From Nonomuraea africana (lineage in GTDB: Bacteria; Actinomycetota; Actinomycetes; Streptosporangiales; Streptosporangiaceae), in assembly GCF_014873535.1 (NCBI RefSeq), contig NZ_JADBEF010000001.1, positions 3,906,001 to 3,970,000 on the forward strand: a stretch of 64,000 bases of DNA, written 5' to 3'. The notes beneath the pieces were generated by a model. That model was given only the letters and a program-made list of their open reading frames with translations, was not told where the DNA came from and did no database searches. The position numbers were made by a program, and so were the translations under genes. This document shows positions 49,791 to 58,728 of the stretch, in pieces (position 1 is the stretch's first letter; each line of letters begins with the position of its first letter).

Positions 49791-50570
49791 CTACCCAGTC
49801 GGCCGCACCGCGAAAGTGATCACGCCCAGGTAGCCGCCGGCCTCTTTCACCGTCTTCATGACCATGCTCGGCTCGAAGATGCCGTCGTCGTCGTTGAAGG
49901 TGTCGCGGCCCGCGTGGGCGGTGTACGGCTCGCTCCCGTAGACCTCGGCGGTGACCGCCTCGTCGAACATCGTCTGCGTGGTGAGCACCCGCTCGTCCGA
50001 GACGTGCACCATGGCGTGGATGTGCACGGTCCTGCCGCGGTACCAGCCGGGATAGATCGTGGTGAACTCCACGATCCCCTCCTTGTTGGTGACCTGGGCT
50101 CCGCGCAGGTAGCGCTCGTCGTCCGACGGGCCGCCGCCCCCGCCGCCGCCTTCCCTGGACCGCTCCTCGAAGCCGGAGTAGAGGCCCATGGCGTCGCAGT
50201 GCCAGATCTCCACCACCGCGCCGGATATCGGCGCGCACGTCCCCGCGTCCTGCACCCTGATCGCCACCCGCAGCGTCGCGCCCTGCCGGTCCTCGCGGAT
50301 GTCGCTGCGGATCCTGTCCGCGTCGAAGTGGTAGGGCCCCTGTGTCGTCTCCTCCGTCAGCGTGCAGGTGCCGGCGTCCTCGAACAGCGCGTCCAGGCCG
50401 GTGGCGGCCGTCGTCGGCGTGATGGTGGCGGTGCCACCCGCCGAGGTGGCGACCCGGACGGGCGTGCCGCCCTCCGCGCAGGCCGCGAGCAACGCGCTCA
50501 GCCCGACGCCGCCGATCCCCGCGAGGACGGCCCGCCTGCTCACCCGCTGACCCTCATGGTCGACACTCAT
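49791..50570 (-). CDS. Secreted intradiol ring-cleavage dioxygenase-like protein
   Basis: A 259-residue protein with a Tat signal (VSRRAVLAGIGG) and a lipobox LAAC, so it is exported folded and lipid-anchored. The intradiol fold carries the Fe(III) ligands Tyr in MGLYSGF and YPGWYRGRTVHIH (Tyr, His, His). A poly-Gly loop (SREGGGGGGGPSDD) is inserted in the core. Extracellular members of this family are common in actinomycetes; the substrate is likely a catecholic compound. Confidence 0.9.
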   Translation of the reverse strand: MSVDHEGQRVSRRAVLAGIGGVGLSALLAACAEGGTPVRVATSAGGTATITPTTAATGLDALFEDAGTCTLTEETTQGPYHFDADRIRSDIREDRQGATLRVAIRVQDAGTCAPISGAVVEIWHCDAMGLYSGFEERSREGGGGGGGPSDDERYLRGAQVTNKEGIVEFTTIYPGWYRGRTVHIHAMVHVSDERVLTTQTMFDEAVTAEVYGSEPYTAHAGRDTFNDDDGIFEPSMVMKTVKEAGGYLGVITFAVRPTG

Positions 50571-50604
50571 ACCTCGGACGGTAGAGAGACCACCTGAGGA
50601 TTGG

Positions 50605-51228
50605 ATGAGAATGACGCGCGTGCTGCTGACCGGGTTCGAGCCCTTCGGCGGGGAGACGACGAACCCCTCCTACGACGCCGCCGTGCTGGTCCCGGGGGTG
50701 AGCGTGGCCGAGCTGCCCTGCACGTTCGCGGGCGCGCTGACGGCGCTGCGCGAGGCCGTCGACCGGCACGACCCCGAGCTGGTGCTGTGCGCGGGACAGG
50801 CGGGAGGGCGGGCGGTGATCTCGGTGGAGAAGGTGGCGATCAACCTCATCGAGGCGCGCATCCCCGACAACGGGGGCCGCCGGCCGTACGGCGTGCCGGT
50901 GGTGGCGGGCGGGCCGGACGCCTACCTGTCCACGCTGCCGGTCAAGGCCATGGCGCGGGCGGTGCGGGAGGAGGGGATCCCCGCGGAGGTCTCCTACACC
51001 GCGGGCACGTTCGTCTGCAACCAGGTCGCCTACGGCCTGGCGCACCTGATCGCGACCGAGCGGCCCGGCCTGAGGGGCGGGTTCGTGCACGTGCCGTACG
51101 CTCCGCACCAGGTCACCGAGTCGGGACAGCCCAGCATGGAGACCACCACGGTGGCGCGCGCCCTCGCCGCGCTGGTCAAGGCGGCCGACAGCGTCGAGGA
51201 CGAGCTCCCCGCGGGCGCCATCCAGTAG
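50605..51228 (+). CDS. pcp: Pyroglutamyl peptidase (pyrrolidone-carboxylate peptidase)
   Basis: A 207-residue C15 peptidase: Glu75 in GGRAVISVEKVAIN, Cys138 in GTFVCNQV and His162 in GFVHVPY form the triad. It removes N-terminal pyroglutamate. TGAGGA lies before ATG 50605; ATG 50611 is an alternative. Its stop codon is part of the -10 box of the next gene. Confidence 0.94.
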   Translation: MRMTRVLLTGFEPFGGETTNPSYDAAVLVPGVSVAELPCTFAGALTALREAVDRHDPELVLCAGQAGGRAVISVEKVAINLIEARIPDNGGRRPYGVPVVAGGPDAYLSTLPVKAMARAVREEGIPAEVSYTAGTFVCNQVAYGLAHLIATERPGLRGGFVHVPYAPHQVTESGQPSMETTTVARALAALVKAADSVEDELPAGAIQ

Positions 51229-51231
51229 AGT
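51226..51231 (+). promoter_or_regulatory. -10 box overlapping the pcp stop codon
   Basis: TAGAGT contains the pcp stop codon TAG and ends 6 nt before ATG 51238, consistent with a leaderless pyrF transcript. Confidence 0.45.
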
Positions 51232-51237
51232 CGCGGC

Positions 51238-52044
51238 ATGAGCGAGCCGTTCGGCGTGCGGTTACGCACGCAGATGGAGCGGCGAGGGCCGCTGTGCGTC
51301 GGCATCGACCCGAGTCCCGCGCTGTTGACCGCGTGGGGCCTCGACGACTCCCCCGCGGGGCTCGAACGCTTCAGCTTCACCGTCGCCGAGGCGGTGGCCG
51401 ACGTGGCCGCCGCGGTCAAGCCCCAGTCGGCCTTCTTCGAGCGGTGGGGCAGCAGGGGCGTGGCGGTGCTGGAGCGGCTGATCCCCGCGCTGCGCGAGGC
51501 GGGGGCGCTGGTCGTCCTCGACGCCAAGAGGGGCGACATCGCCTCCACGATGGCCGGTTACGCCGAGGCCTACCTCGAGCAGGGCAGCCCCATGGCGGTC
51601 GACGCGATGACGGTCAGCCCGTACCTCGGGTTCGGCTCGCTGGCGGGCACGATCGCCACCGCGCACGCCAACGACGCCGGCCTGTTCGTGCTGGCCCGCA
51701 CCTCCAACCCCGAGGCGGCCCTCCTCCAGGAGACGGTGGCCGACCAGATCTTCGAAGGGGTGGCCGCGGCCAACGAGGGCGCGGCCGGCCTCGGCTCCGT
51801 GGGAGTGGTCGTCGGCGCGACGCTGGACAAGGTCGGCCATCCCCTCGACCGCCTGGGCGGCCCCGTCCTGTCGCCGGGCCTCGGCGCCCAGGGCGCCTCC
51901 GCCGCCGCGGTGGCCAGGCTCTTCTCCGGGGTACGGCACGCGGTCCTGCCCTCAGTGTCGAGGGCCGTGCTGGGCGACCCCGCGCGGATCAGGAGCCTGA
52001 CCGAGCGCTACCGCGACGAGTGCGTACGGCACCTGCGCGGCTAG
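51238..52044 (+). CDS. pyrF: Orotidine 5'-phosphate decarboxylase (type 2)
   Basis: A 268-residue type 2 OMP decarboxylase. The signature VLDAKRGDIASTM holds the catalytic Asp95-x-Lys97-x2-Asp100 cluster; CVGIDPSPALL and SPYLGFGS bind substrate. It completes UMP synthesis. It stands apart from a pyr operon and probably has its own promoter. It is tail-to-tail with the ribokinase gene, separated by one base. Confidence 0.95.
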   Translation: MSEPFGVRLRTQMERRGPLCVGIDPSPALLTAWGLDDSPAGLERFSFTVAEAVADVAAAVKPQSAFFERWGSRGVAVLERLIPALREAGALVVLDAKRGDIASTMAGYAEAYLEQGSPMAVDAMTVSPYLGFGSLAGTIATAHANDAGLFVLARTSNPEAALLQETVADQIFEGVAAANEGAAGLGSVGVVVGATLDKVGHPLDRLGGPVLSPGLGAQGASAAAVARLFSGVRHAVLPSVSRAVLGDPARIRSLTERYRDECVRHLRG

Positions 52045-52045
52045 A

Positions 52046-52933
52046 TCACCCGGTGAGGGCGGCGTCGATCTCGGCACGGTCCGGCATGGACGTGCTGGCC
52101 CCTTCGCGCTGGACCGAGATCGACGCGGCGACCGAGGCGAAGCGCAGGGCGTCGGCGGGGGCCAGGCCCTCCGAGCGAGCCACGGCCAGGGCGCCGACGA
52201 ACGTGTCGCCCGCCGCGGTCGTGTCGACGGCCTTCACCTTGACCGCGGGCACGCGCAGGCGCTCGCCCTCGCGCGAGCCGTACAGCGCGCCCTCGGAGCC
52301 GAGGGTGATCACCGCCTCGGGAACCCGCTCCAGCAGCGCGTCGAGCGCCTTGTCCGGATCGGTCAGCCCGGCGATCGCCGCCGCCTCGTGCTCGTTCGGG
52401 ACGATCAGGTCGACCGCGTCGAGCAGTTCCTCCGGCAGCGGCTGGGCGGGCGCGGGAGTGAGGATCACCTGCGCGCCCGCGTCCCTGCCCGCCCTGGCGG
52501 CGCCGACGACGGCCGCCATGGGCAGCTCCAGCTGGAGCAGCAGCACGGAGGAGGCGTCGATCACGGCGAGGTCGTCGCCTGAGGGTCCGGTCACGCTGCC
52601 GTTCGCGCCGGGCACGACGATGATCGAGTTGCCACCCGAATCCTCCACCACGATGTGCGCGATGCCGCTCGGCCCCTCGACCCGCCGCAGCGCCCTGACG
52701 TCTACGCCGGCCTCCTCCAGCGTGGCGCGCAAGGCGGCGCCGAAGGAGTCGTCGCCCACCGCGCCGAGGAAGGCGACCTCGCCGCCCGCGCGGGCCGCGG
52801 CGATCGCCTGGTTGGCGCCCTTGCCGCCGGGGATGGTGCGGAAAGCGCGTCCCGTGACGGTCTCTCCGAGTTTGGGCGCCGACGGTACGTAGGCGACCAG
52901 GTCCATGTTCGCGCTGCCGAAGACCGAGATCAT
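52046..52933 (-). CDS. rbsK: Ribokinase (PfkB family)
   Basis: A 295-residue PfkB kinase: N-terminal ISVFGSANMDLV and GGKGANQAIAAARAG, and the C-terminal catalytic motif DTTAAGDTFVGAL with the base Asp. It phosphorylates ribose, or a related sugar, at the expense of ATP. It is the last gene of the leftward operon; its ATG overlaps the upstream hydrolase stop by 4 nt (ATGA). That makes ribose, or a ribosyl product, the likely end product of the hydrolases in the same operon. Confidence 0.92.
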   Translation of the reverse strand: MISVFGSANMDLVAYVPSAPKLGETVTGRAFRTIPGGKGANQAIAAARAGGEVAFLGAVGDDSFGAALRATLEEAGVDVRALRRVEGPSGIAHIVVEDSGGNSIIVVPGANGSVTGPSGDDLAVIDASSVLLLQLELPMAAVVGAARAGRDAGAQVILTPAPAQPLPEELLDAVDLIVPNEHEAAAIAGLTDPDKALDALLERVPEAVITLGSEGALYGSREGERLRVPAVKVKAVDTTAAGDTFVGALAVARSEGLAPADALRFASVAASISVQREGASTSMPDRAEIDAALTG

Positions 52934-54345
52934 GACTCCATCATCCTCTCCGTGCGCTCGGCGAGCTCACCCAGCGCCATGCCGTCGAACCCGGTCAGGC
53001 TGGTGGCCAGGCTGTCGCGCAGCCTCCAGCGCTCCGGCACGCCGCCGTTCAGCGCGCCGACGACCGAGCCGACCGTCGCGCCCGCCGAGTCGGTGTCCCA
53101 GCCGCCCGCGACCGCTCCCGCGATCGAGGCGGTGAAGTCGCCCTGCGCGTGCACGAGGGTGGCGGCGACGAGGGCGGCGTTGTTGATCGTGTGCACCCAG
53201 TGCAGGTCGCCGTGCCGTTCGTGCAGGCGGTCAATGACCTGCTCGAAGTCGGCGAGGGCCGAGGCGTCCTCGACCGCCTGCCGTACGGCCAGGGCCAGCC
53301 TGGAGCGCGGCGGGACCACGGAAAGGCCCGCCTCGACCACCTCCTTCACCGACGTGGCGACCAGCGACTGGGCGCACATGGCGGCCACGAACATCGCGCC
53401 GTAGACGCCGTTGGCGGTGTGGGTGAGGCGGGCGTCGCGCCAGGCGTACTCGGCGGCGGTCGCCGGGTCGCGCGGATTGACCCAGCCGTACAGGTCGGTC
53501 CTGATCAGTGCGCCGATCCACTCGCGGAACGGGTTGCGGTAGGTCGCGGTCTCCGGCGGCTCGATCCCCGCCAGCAGGTTGCGGTAGGCGACCCGCTCGG
53601 CGGTGAACGTCCGGCCCGCGGGCAGCTCGTCGAGCCACAGCTGGGCCACGTCGTCGGTGGTGAAGCCGCGCCCGCGCCGCTCGAGCACCGACAGAGCCAG
53701 CAGCGGGTAGTTGAGGTCGTCGTCCTCGGGGATGCCGTCGATGTTCTCGGCGAGGGAGTTGACGGCGCTGCGCCGGTTCCACGGCCACCGCTCGCCGATC
53801 TCGGCGGGCAGCCCCACCGCGGTGAACCAGCCCCTGATGGGCCAGTTGCCGGTGGCCTCGGCGATCTGCCTGATGCCCTCGCGGGGGATCTTCTCGACCG
53901 GCTTGCCGAGGACGCACCCCGCGGCCCTGCCGCGCCACGCCCCGAGCACGCGAGCCGAGTCCGGCCGCACGGCCCGCCCCGTGCCGGAGCGGCCTCCGAC
54001 CCCGCCGGCGCCGCCCTCCGGGCGACCGGCCGCACGCTGTTCCCTTTGCGGGAAGACGCCCGCCGAGTGACCCGGCCAGCTCGGGCAGGAGGCGATGATG
54101 TCGGCCAGCTCCGTGGGCTCGTCCAGCGGGGATTCCAGCGTGGCCAGCTCGTCGAGCAGCTCCTCCGCCAGCCGCCGCAGCCGCCGCGCGCCCGCCTCCG
54201 ACGCTCCCGCCCTGGGCGGCGCGTCGTGCCCGCCCGCCGCGTGCCAGCGGGCCGCGATCTCCCGCACGTCGCGCCCGTCCTCGGCGGCCTGGCGCAGCTC
54301 GTGCCCCACCAGGTCCTCGGGCTGCGCCCAGGTGAGCCTGATCAC
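52930..54345 (-). CDS. ADP-ribosylglycohydrolase family protein 1, with N-terminal extension
   Basis: A 471-residue protein. Residues 1-130 are an extension absent from the other copies: LTWAQPEDLVGHELRQAAEDG, a helical region, and an Ala/Gly-rich linker. The hydrolase domain follows. Its opening reads AAGCVLGKPVE (the GDALG Asp is Cys), the first acidic cluster is EDDDLNY (207-213) in place of TDDT, and the second is GGWDTDSAG. Both metal clusters keep Asp residues, so magnesium binding is plausible. GTG 54345 overlaps the next-upstream stop by 4 nt. It is a separate subfamily within PF03747. Confidence 0.85.
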   Translation of the reverse strand: MIRLTWAQPEDLVGHELRQAAEDGRDVREIAARWHAAGGHDAPPRAGASEAGARRLRRLAEELLDELATLESPLDEPTELADIIASCPSWPGHSAGVFPQREQRAAGRPEGGAGGVGGRSGTGRAVRPDSARVLGAWRGRAAGCVLGKPVEKIPREGIRQIAEATGNWPIRGWFTAVGLPAEIGERWPWNRRSAVNSLAENIDGIPEDDDLNYPLLALSVLERRGRGFTTDDVAQLWLDELPAGRTFTAERVAYRNLLAGIEPPETATYRNPFREWIGALIRTDLYGWVNPRDPATAAEYAWRDARLTHTANGVYGAMFVAAMCAQSLVATSVKEVVEAGLSVVPPRSRLALAVRQAVEDASALADFEQVIDRLHERHGDLHWVHTINNAALVAATLVHAQGDFTASIAGAVAGGWDTDSAGATVGSVVGALNGGVPERWRLRDSLATSLTGFDGMALGELAERTERMMES

Positions 54346-55481
54346 CGGCCGGCCAGCTCGGTGAAGGCGTCCTCGTGTGCCCTGCGCCTGGCCACGTCGT
54401 CGCGGTGGATCCGCAGCGCGACCTCGGCGATCGCCCGCCCCGGCGCGAGCAGGTCCGTACGGCTGGCCGCGCCGATCTGCTCGACCCAGTCGGACGGCAC
54501 GGCCGACAGCCCGCCGAGCGCCCCCGCGATCGCCCCGCCCATGGAGGCGATCGAGTCGGCGTCGCGCCCGTAGTTGACCCCGCCCAGCACGGTGTCCCTG
54601 ACGTCTCCCTTGGCGATCAGCAGGAACGCCAGCGCGAGGGGTAGCTCCTCGATGCTGTGCACGCGCGACGGCCGCCTGGCGCCGAGCCCCTGGTCGCGGT
54701 AGGTGTCGGCGACCGTGTCGTAGGGCCGCATGGCGGCGCGCAGCCCCACGAACGAGCCCTCCCAGTGGCCGAAGTCGCGGGCCTTCGAGCACACGGCGTC
54801 GATCGCGGCCCTGGTGCCGTCCTTGGCCAGCCTGAGCGAGGTCGCCACCACCGAGTCGGGGGTGGCGCCGGGGCGCATCGCCTCGGCGACGGCGGCGGCC
54901 ATCACGCCCGCGGCCTCGCGCCCGTAGGAGGACTGGTGCGCGCCCGTCAGGTCGATCGCCTCGGCGTAGGCGGCGTCGGGGTCGCCGGCGTTGACGATGC
55001 CGACCGGCGCGACGTACATCGCCGCCCCGCAGTTGACGATGTTGCCGACGCCCGCCTCGCGCGGGTCGACGTGCCCGTAGTGCAGCCGCGCCACGATCCA
55101 CTTCTCGGCCAGGAACACCCGCTGCAGCGGCAGCGCGTCGGCCTCGAGCTCGGGGATCCACTGCTTGGCGCCCATCATCTCGGGCACCATGTGCTCGGCC
55201 ATGGAGTAGGCGTCGAGGTGACCGCCCGCCTTCTGGTAGACGCGGATGAGCGCGTGCGTCATCAGGGTGTCGTCGGTGATGTGGCCGTCGCCCTTGTGGT
55301 ACGGCGCGATGGGCCGCGCGTTGCGCCAGTCGGCGTTGAACGGCGGGACGACCCCCTCGACCGTCCCGCCGTAGCGCTGGGTGATCTGCTCGGGAGTCCA
55401 GCCCTCGGTGGCGCCGCCGAGCGCGTCACCCACCGCCGCTCCCGCCACGCATCCAGTGGCCCTGTCCTCCAGCGGCGTCAT
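54342..55481 (-). CDS. ADP-ribosylglycohydrolase family protein 2
   Basis: A 379-residue hydrolase, the longest without an extension. GAAVGDALGGATEG, ITDDT (Asp70, Asp71) and GRDADSIASMGG (Asp307, Asp309) are intact, so a two-metal site should form. A long insertion near 90-140 (QKAGGHLDAYSMAEHMVPEM) distinguishes it from copy 4 and probably shapes the substrate pocket. ATG 55481 overlaps the copy 3 stop by 4 nt. Confidence 0.88.
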   Translation of the reverse strand: MTPLEDRATGCVAGAAVGDALGGATEGWTPEQITQRYGGTVEGVVPPFNADWRNARPIAPYHKGDGHITDDTLMTHALIRVYQKAGGHLDAYSMAEHMVPEMMGAKQWIPELEADALPLQRVFLAEKWIVARLHYGHVDPREAGVGNIVNCGAAMYVAPVGIVNAGDPDAAYAEAIDLTGAHQSSYGREAAGVMAAAVAEAMRPGATPDSVVATSLRLAKDGTRAAIDAVCSKARDFGHWEGSFVGLRAAMRPYDTVADTYRDQGLGARRPSRVHSIEELPLALAFLLIAKGDVRDTVLGGVNYGRDADSIASMGGAIAGALGGLSAVPSDWVEQIGAASRTDLLAPGRAIAEVALRIHRDDVARRRAHEDAFTELAGR

Positions 55482-56446
55482 GCGATTCCCTCCGAAATAT
55501 CCAGTAGATCCCTGCCGGCCAGTTCAGGCAGGCAGCACCCGGCCAGCCTCCGCGCGGAGGCGGCCCACCCCTCAGGTATCACGCCGTATCCGCCCAGGGC
55601 GCCCGTGAGCGCCCCGGTGAGCGCGGGCGCCGAGTCGGCCACCGGCGCCAGGCACGCGGCGGCGGGCACGGCCTCGGCCAGCGACCCGCCGGAGACCTCC
55701 GCCAGCGCGAGCGCGACGGGCACGGTCACCGCCGCGGAGACGGCGTAGCTGTAGACATGGTCGATCAGTTCGGCGTCGAGCGCGGGCACGGCGGCGAAGG
55801 CCCCGCCCGCCTTGCGGGCCACCCGCAGCGCCGCCCTGGCGTTGTGGCCGATCGCGGTGTCCTCCGGCAGCTGGGCCAGCGCCGCCTCGACCGCGAGCGC
55901 GGCCGAGCCGCCGGAGACCGCCTCGGCCACCGCCGCGGCCATCGCCCTGGCGCCGAGCACGCCGTCACCCGCGTTGGTGACCTGCGCGTCGAGCGTGGGG
56001 TCCTGTCCCACGGCGCCGAAGGCCACGGCCCTGACGGCCGCGGCGTCGTCGAAGAAGTGCGGGTTGTCGTGCCCGCTGGCCGGCGGCCGCACGCCGCCGC
56101 GCAGGTTGCCGAGCGCGGTCGTCACCGAGATCCGCGCCCGCAGGTCGTCCCGCTCGGCCAGGTCGGCGAAGGCCCGCACCCTGTCCTGCGCGATCGTCAG
56201 CGCCGTCCACGCCAGCCATTCGGCGTCGTCGGAAGGTCCGACGGCCAGTGGCGCGGTCGGCTGGTTCAGCGCGAACGGCACGGGCAGCGTCGTGACCCCG
56301 TGCTCCTCGGCGAAGGCGTCGAGCTCGCGGTGCAGCCGCCTGCTCCATGGAGCGTGCAGCGCCGCGCGGTGCCTGGCGGCGGGCCAGCCCGCGGCGTCGC
56401 CCACGGCCAGCCCGACGAAGGCTCCGTTGATCCTGTCCCCCGACAT
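55478..56446 (-). CDS. ADP-ribosylglycohydrolase family protein 3, divergent metal site
   Basis: A 322-residue relative. The opening VGLAVGDAAGWPA keeps the family Asp. The first cluster is SDDAEW (Asp73, Asp74 kept; the final Thr is Ala), but the C-terminal GRDAD(T/S) cluster reads APVADS, so the first Asp is Val269. One metal site is therefore likely impaired. It may be a poor enzyme, bind a different ligand, or act as a partner of the neighbours. The frame is intact and codon use is normal, so it is not a pseudogene. Confidence 0.82.
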   Translation of the reverse strand: MSGDRINGAFVGLAVGDAAGWPAARHRAALHAPWSRRLHRELDAFAEEHGVTTLPVPFALNQPTAPLAVGPSDDAEWLAWTALTIAQDRVRAFADLAERDDLRARISVTTALGNLRGGVRPPASGHDNPHFFDDAAAVRAVAFGAVGQDPTLDAQVTNAGDGVLGARAMAAAVAEAVSGGSAALAVEAALAQLPEDTAIGHNARAALRVARKAGGAFAAVPALDAELIDHVYSYAVSAAVTVPVALALAEVSGGSLAEAVPAAACLAPVADSAPALTGALTGALGGYGVIPEGWAASARRLAGCCLPELAGRDLLDISEGIA

Positions 56447-56455
56447 GTGCTGTCC

Positions 56456-57400
56456 TTACAGTCGTCTCGCGAGCTCATCCGCGACGTCGAGCACGTGCCT
56501 GCCCGCCACGACGGGCAGACATTTGCCGGTGGCCGGGCCGATGCGCTCGGCCCACCTGTCCGGCACGCCGTCCTCACCGCGCCCGGCTCCCGCCAGGGCG
56601 CCCGCGATGGCGCCGATGGTGTCGGCGTCGCGGCCGAGGCTCACCGCGTAGGTCACCGACTCCTCGACGTCGCCGCCGCCGTGCAGGTAGGCGGCGAACG
56701 CCAGCGCCACGGCCTCGGGCGCGAGGTCGGTCCAGGGGTAGTGCCTGATCACCACGGCCTCGTGCAACCCTTCGGGCGAGTCCTTGAGCGGCAGCGCCCT
56801 GGTGATGGTGCGGGCCGTCCACGAGTCCTCGGGGATCGCCGACAGGCCCGCCCGCACCACCTCGTCCGGCGTGGCTCCCGCCATCGCGGCCGCCACGGCG
56901 GCCGCGACCGCCCGGCCGCCGTTGATGCCCTCACCCTCGCCGCTGACCAGTCCGTCCTGCTCGATCAGCCGCGCCGCCTCCGCCGGGTCGCCGGGACAGA
57001 AGATCCCGTACGGCGCCGCCCGCATGGCCAGCCCGTCGGACCAGCCGTGCGAGTGGATCATCCCGGTCATGGGCGGTTCGAGTCCGCGGCGCAGCGCCTG
57101 GACGGTGCCGAGCTCGGAGAAGCCCGCGCCCCTCATCGGGCCGAGGACCGCCGGGATGATCTCCCTGCGGTAGGCGTCGGCCACGTCGTCGCTGGTGAGC
57201 GCATGACCGTGGCGCACCAGCAGCGAGGCCGCGAAGATCGCGTACTCGGTGTCGTCGGTGCCGCCGCCCTCGATCTCCGTGAGCCTGCCCCACTTCGCCC
57301 GGATCTGGGCAGGCTCCATGTTCTCCGCCGGAGCGCCGAGGGCGTCGCCGGCCGCGAGGCCGAGCAGACACCCCCGGGCGCGATCCCTCAAAACACTCAC
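56456..57400 (-). CDS. ADP-ribosylglycohydrolase family protein 4, canonical
   Basis: A 314-residue DraG-like hydrolase with the complete signature: GLAAGDALGAPAE, GTDDTEYA (Thr48, Asp49, Asp50, Thr51) and GRDADTIGAIAGAL (Asp258, Asp260, Thr261). The family cleaves N- or O-ribosyl bonds using two magnesium ions. Its GTG start overlaps the sugar-binding protein stop by 4 nt (GTGA). It is the first hydrolase read in the operon. No target of regulatory ADP-ribosylation such as dinitrogenase reductase is nearby, so catabolism fits better than protein de-ADP-ribosylation. Confidence 0.9.
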   Translation of the reverse strand: MSVLRDRARGCLLGLAAGDALGAPAENMEPAQIRAKWGRLTEIEGGGTDDTEYAIFAASLLVRHGHALTSDDVADAYRREIIPAVLGPMRGAGFSELGTVQALRRGLEPPMTGMIHSHGWSDGLAMRAAPYGIFCPGDPAEAARLIEQDGLVSGEGEGINGGRAVAAAVAAAMAGATPDEVVRAGLSAIPEDSWTARTITRALPLKDSPEGLHEAVVIRHYPWTDLAPEAVALAFAAYLHGGGDVEESVTYAVSLGRDADTIGAIAGALAGAGRGEDGVPDRWAERIGPATGKCLPVVAGRHVLDVADELARRL

Positions 57401-58719
57401 TGGGAGTACCGCTCCAGCACCTTGTTCCCCTCTTCGACGAGCTGCTTGGCCGCGTCGTCAAGGGAGATCTTGTTGGCGAAGTACTGCTGGAGGGTGGGGG
57501 TGGCGACCTTGCTCTTCCACTCGTCGAAGCCGTTGACCTTCAGGAACGGCGCGACGACGAGGTTCTTGGCGGAGGCGGTGGCGATGTCCCAGCCGTTCTC
57601 CTTGGTCGTCATGGACGGGTCGGCGGCGGCCTGCTGCGAGGTGGGCAGCAGCCAGTCGCCCTTGGCGAGCTTGGCCTGGTTCGGGCCGTTCAGGAAGAAG
57701 GCCATGAACTTGATGGCCTCGTCGGGGTGCTTGCTGTCGGCCGAGACCGACAGGGTCTGGGAGACCGCGCCCTGGTTGGCGGTCTCACCCTTCAGCGGGG
57801 GAAGGGTGACCCACTCGAAGCCGTCGGGCGCCTGCTCGACGACCTGCTGGCGCAGGTAGACGCCGACGGGCAGCATCGCGTACTTGCCGGCGAAGAAGCC
57901 GGGCAGCGGATCGGCGGTGCCCATGCCGAGCGCCGAGGGGTCGGCCGACTTGTCCTTGTGGAGCTGGTCGTGGATGCGCTGGAGGACCTGCTTCTCCTCC
58001 GGGCCGACCTTGACCGTGGTCTTGCCGTCCGCACCGGTCTGGAAGAAGGTGCCGTTGAAGTTGAGCGCCAGGTTGAGGGTCTTGTTGACCGGCGACTTCA
58101 TCGGCCAGGCCACCCCGAACGCCTCGCCCTTGGTCAGCTTCTTGCTGATCTCGGCGAACTCGTCCCACGTCCAGGGGGACTCCGGAGTGGGGATGCGCAC
58201 CTTCGCGGCGTCGAGCAGCTTCTTGTTGGCGATGATGACCTGCGACTCCTGCAGGAACGGCACGCCGTAGACGCCCTGGTTGCCCTTGCCGTCGTCGAAG
58301 GTGACGGTGTCCCACGCCGACTGGGGGATGTCGCTCTTCAGCTCGGCGGGCAGCTTGTCCTTCAGGTCCAGCAGGTAGCCGCGCGAGGCGAAGCCGGACA
58401 GCGCGGGCGAGTCGTCGTGGATGACGTCCGGCGCGTCGCCGCCCTCGAAGGAGGTGACCAGCTGGTCGTTGACGTTGTCCCAGCTGCCCTGGACGTAGGT
58501 GACCTGGATGTTCGGGTTGGCCTTGTTCCAGGCGTCCACGATCTCCTTGTTGGCCGCCACGGACTCCTTCTGCCAGGCCAGGCTGAGGAAGTTCAGCTTC
58601 ACCGGCTCACCGGCGCCGCCGGACTTGGCCGGCTCGGCGGCGTTGCCGCCACCACCCGAGCCGCACGCGGCAGCCATCGCGACGATCGCCGCGGCCGCCA
58701 AAGCGGATTTGATACGCAT
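57397..58719 (-). CDS. ABC transporter sugar-binding lipoprotein
   Basis: A 440-residue family 1 extracellular solute-binding protein. The signal peptide ends in the lipobox AAAC, followed by a Gly/Ser linker; the body has two alpha/beta lobes (LAWQKESVAANKEIVDAWNKANP near 48; FEGGDAPDVIHDD; GVPFLQESQVIIANKKLL). AGGAGG precedes the ATG. It delivers a sugar-like ligand to the two permeases encoded directly upstream. The ligand is unknown; Trp and acidic residues in the cleft are as usual for carbohydrate binders. Confidence 0.93.
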   Translation of the reverse strand: MRIKSALAAAAIVAMAAACGSGGGGNAAEPAKSGGAGEPVKLNFLSLAWQKESVAANKEIVDAWNKANPNIQVTYVQGSWDNVNDQLVTSFEGGDAPDVIHDDSPALSGFASRGYLLDLKDKLPAELKSDIPQSAWDTVTFDDGKGNQGVYGVPFLQESQVIIANKKLLDAAKVRIPTPESPWTWDEFAEISKKLTKGEAFGVAWPMKSPVNKTLNLALNFNGTFFQTGADGKTTVKVGPEEKQVLQRIHDQLHKDKSADPSALGMGTADPLPGFFAGKYAMLPVGVYLRQQVVEQAPDGFEWVTLPPLKGETANQGAVSQTLSVSADSKHPDEAIKFMAFFLNGPNQAKLAKGDWLLPTSQQAAADPSMTTKENGWDIATASAKNLVVAPFLKVNGFDEWKSKVATPTLQQYFANKISLDDAAKQLVEEGNKVLERYSQ

Positions 58720-58728
58720 AAGAGCCTC

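Noticed and set aside
52930-57400. The four glycohydrolase genes read as a toxin-immunity or protein de-ADP-ribosylation system
   Set aside because: No ADP-ribosyltransferase gene is in the window, and the hydrolases are coupled to a sugar importer and ribokinase. Catabolism is the better reading, though not proven.
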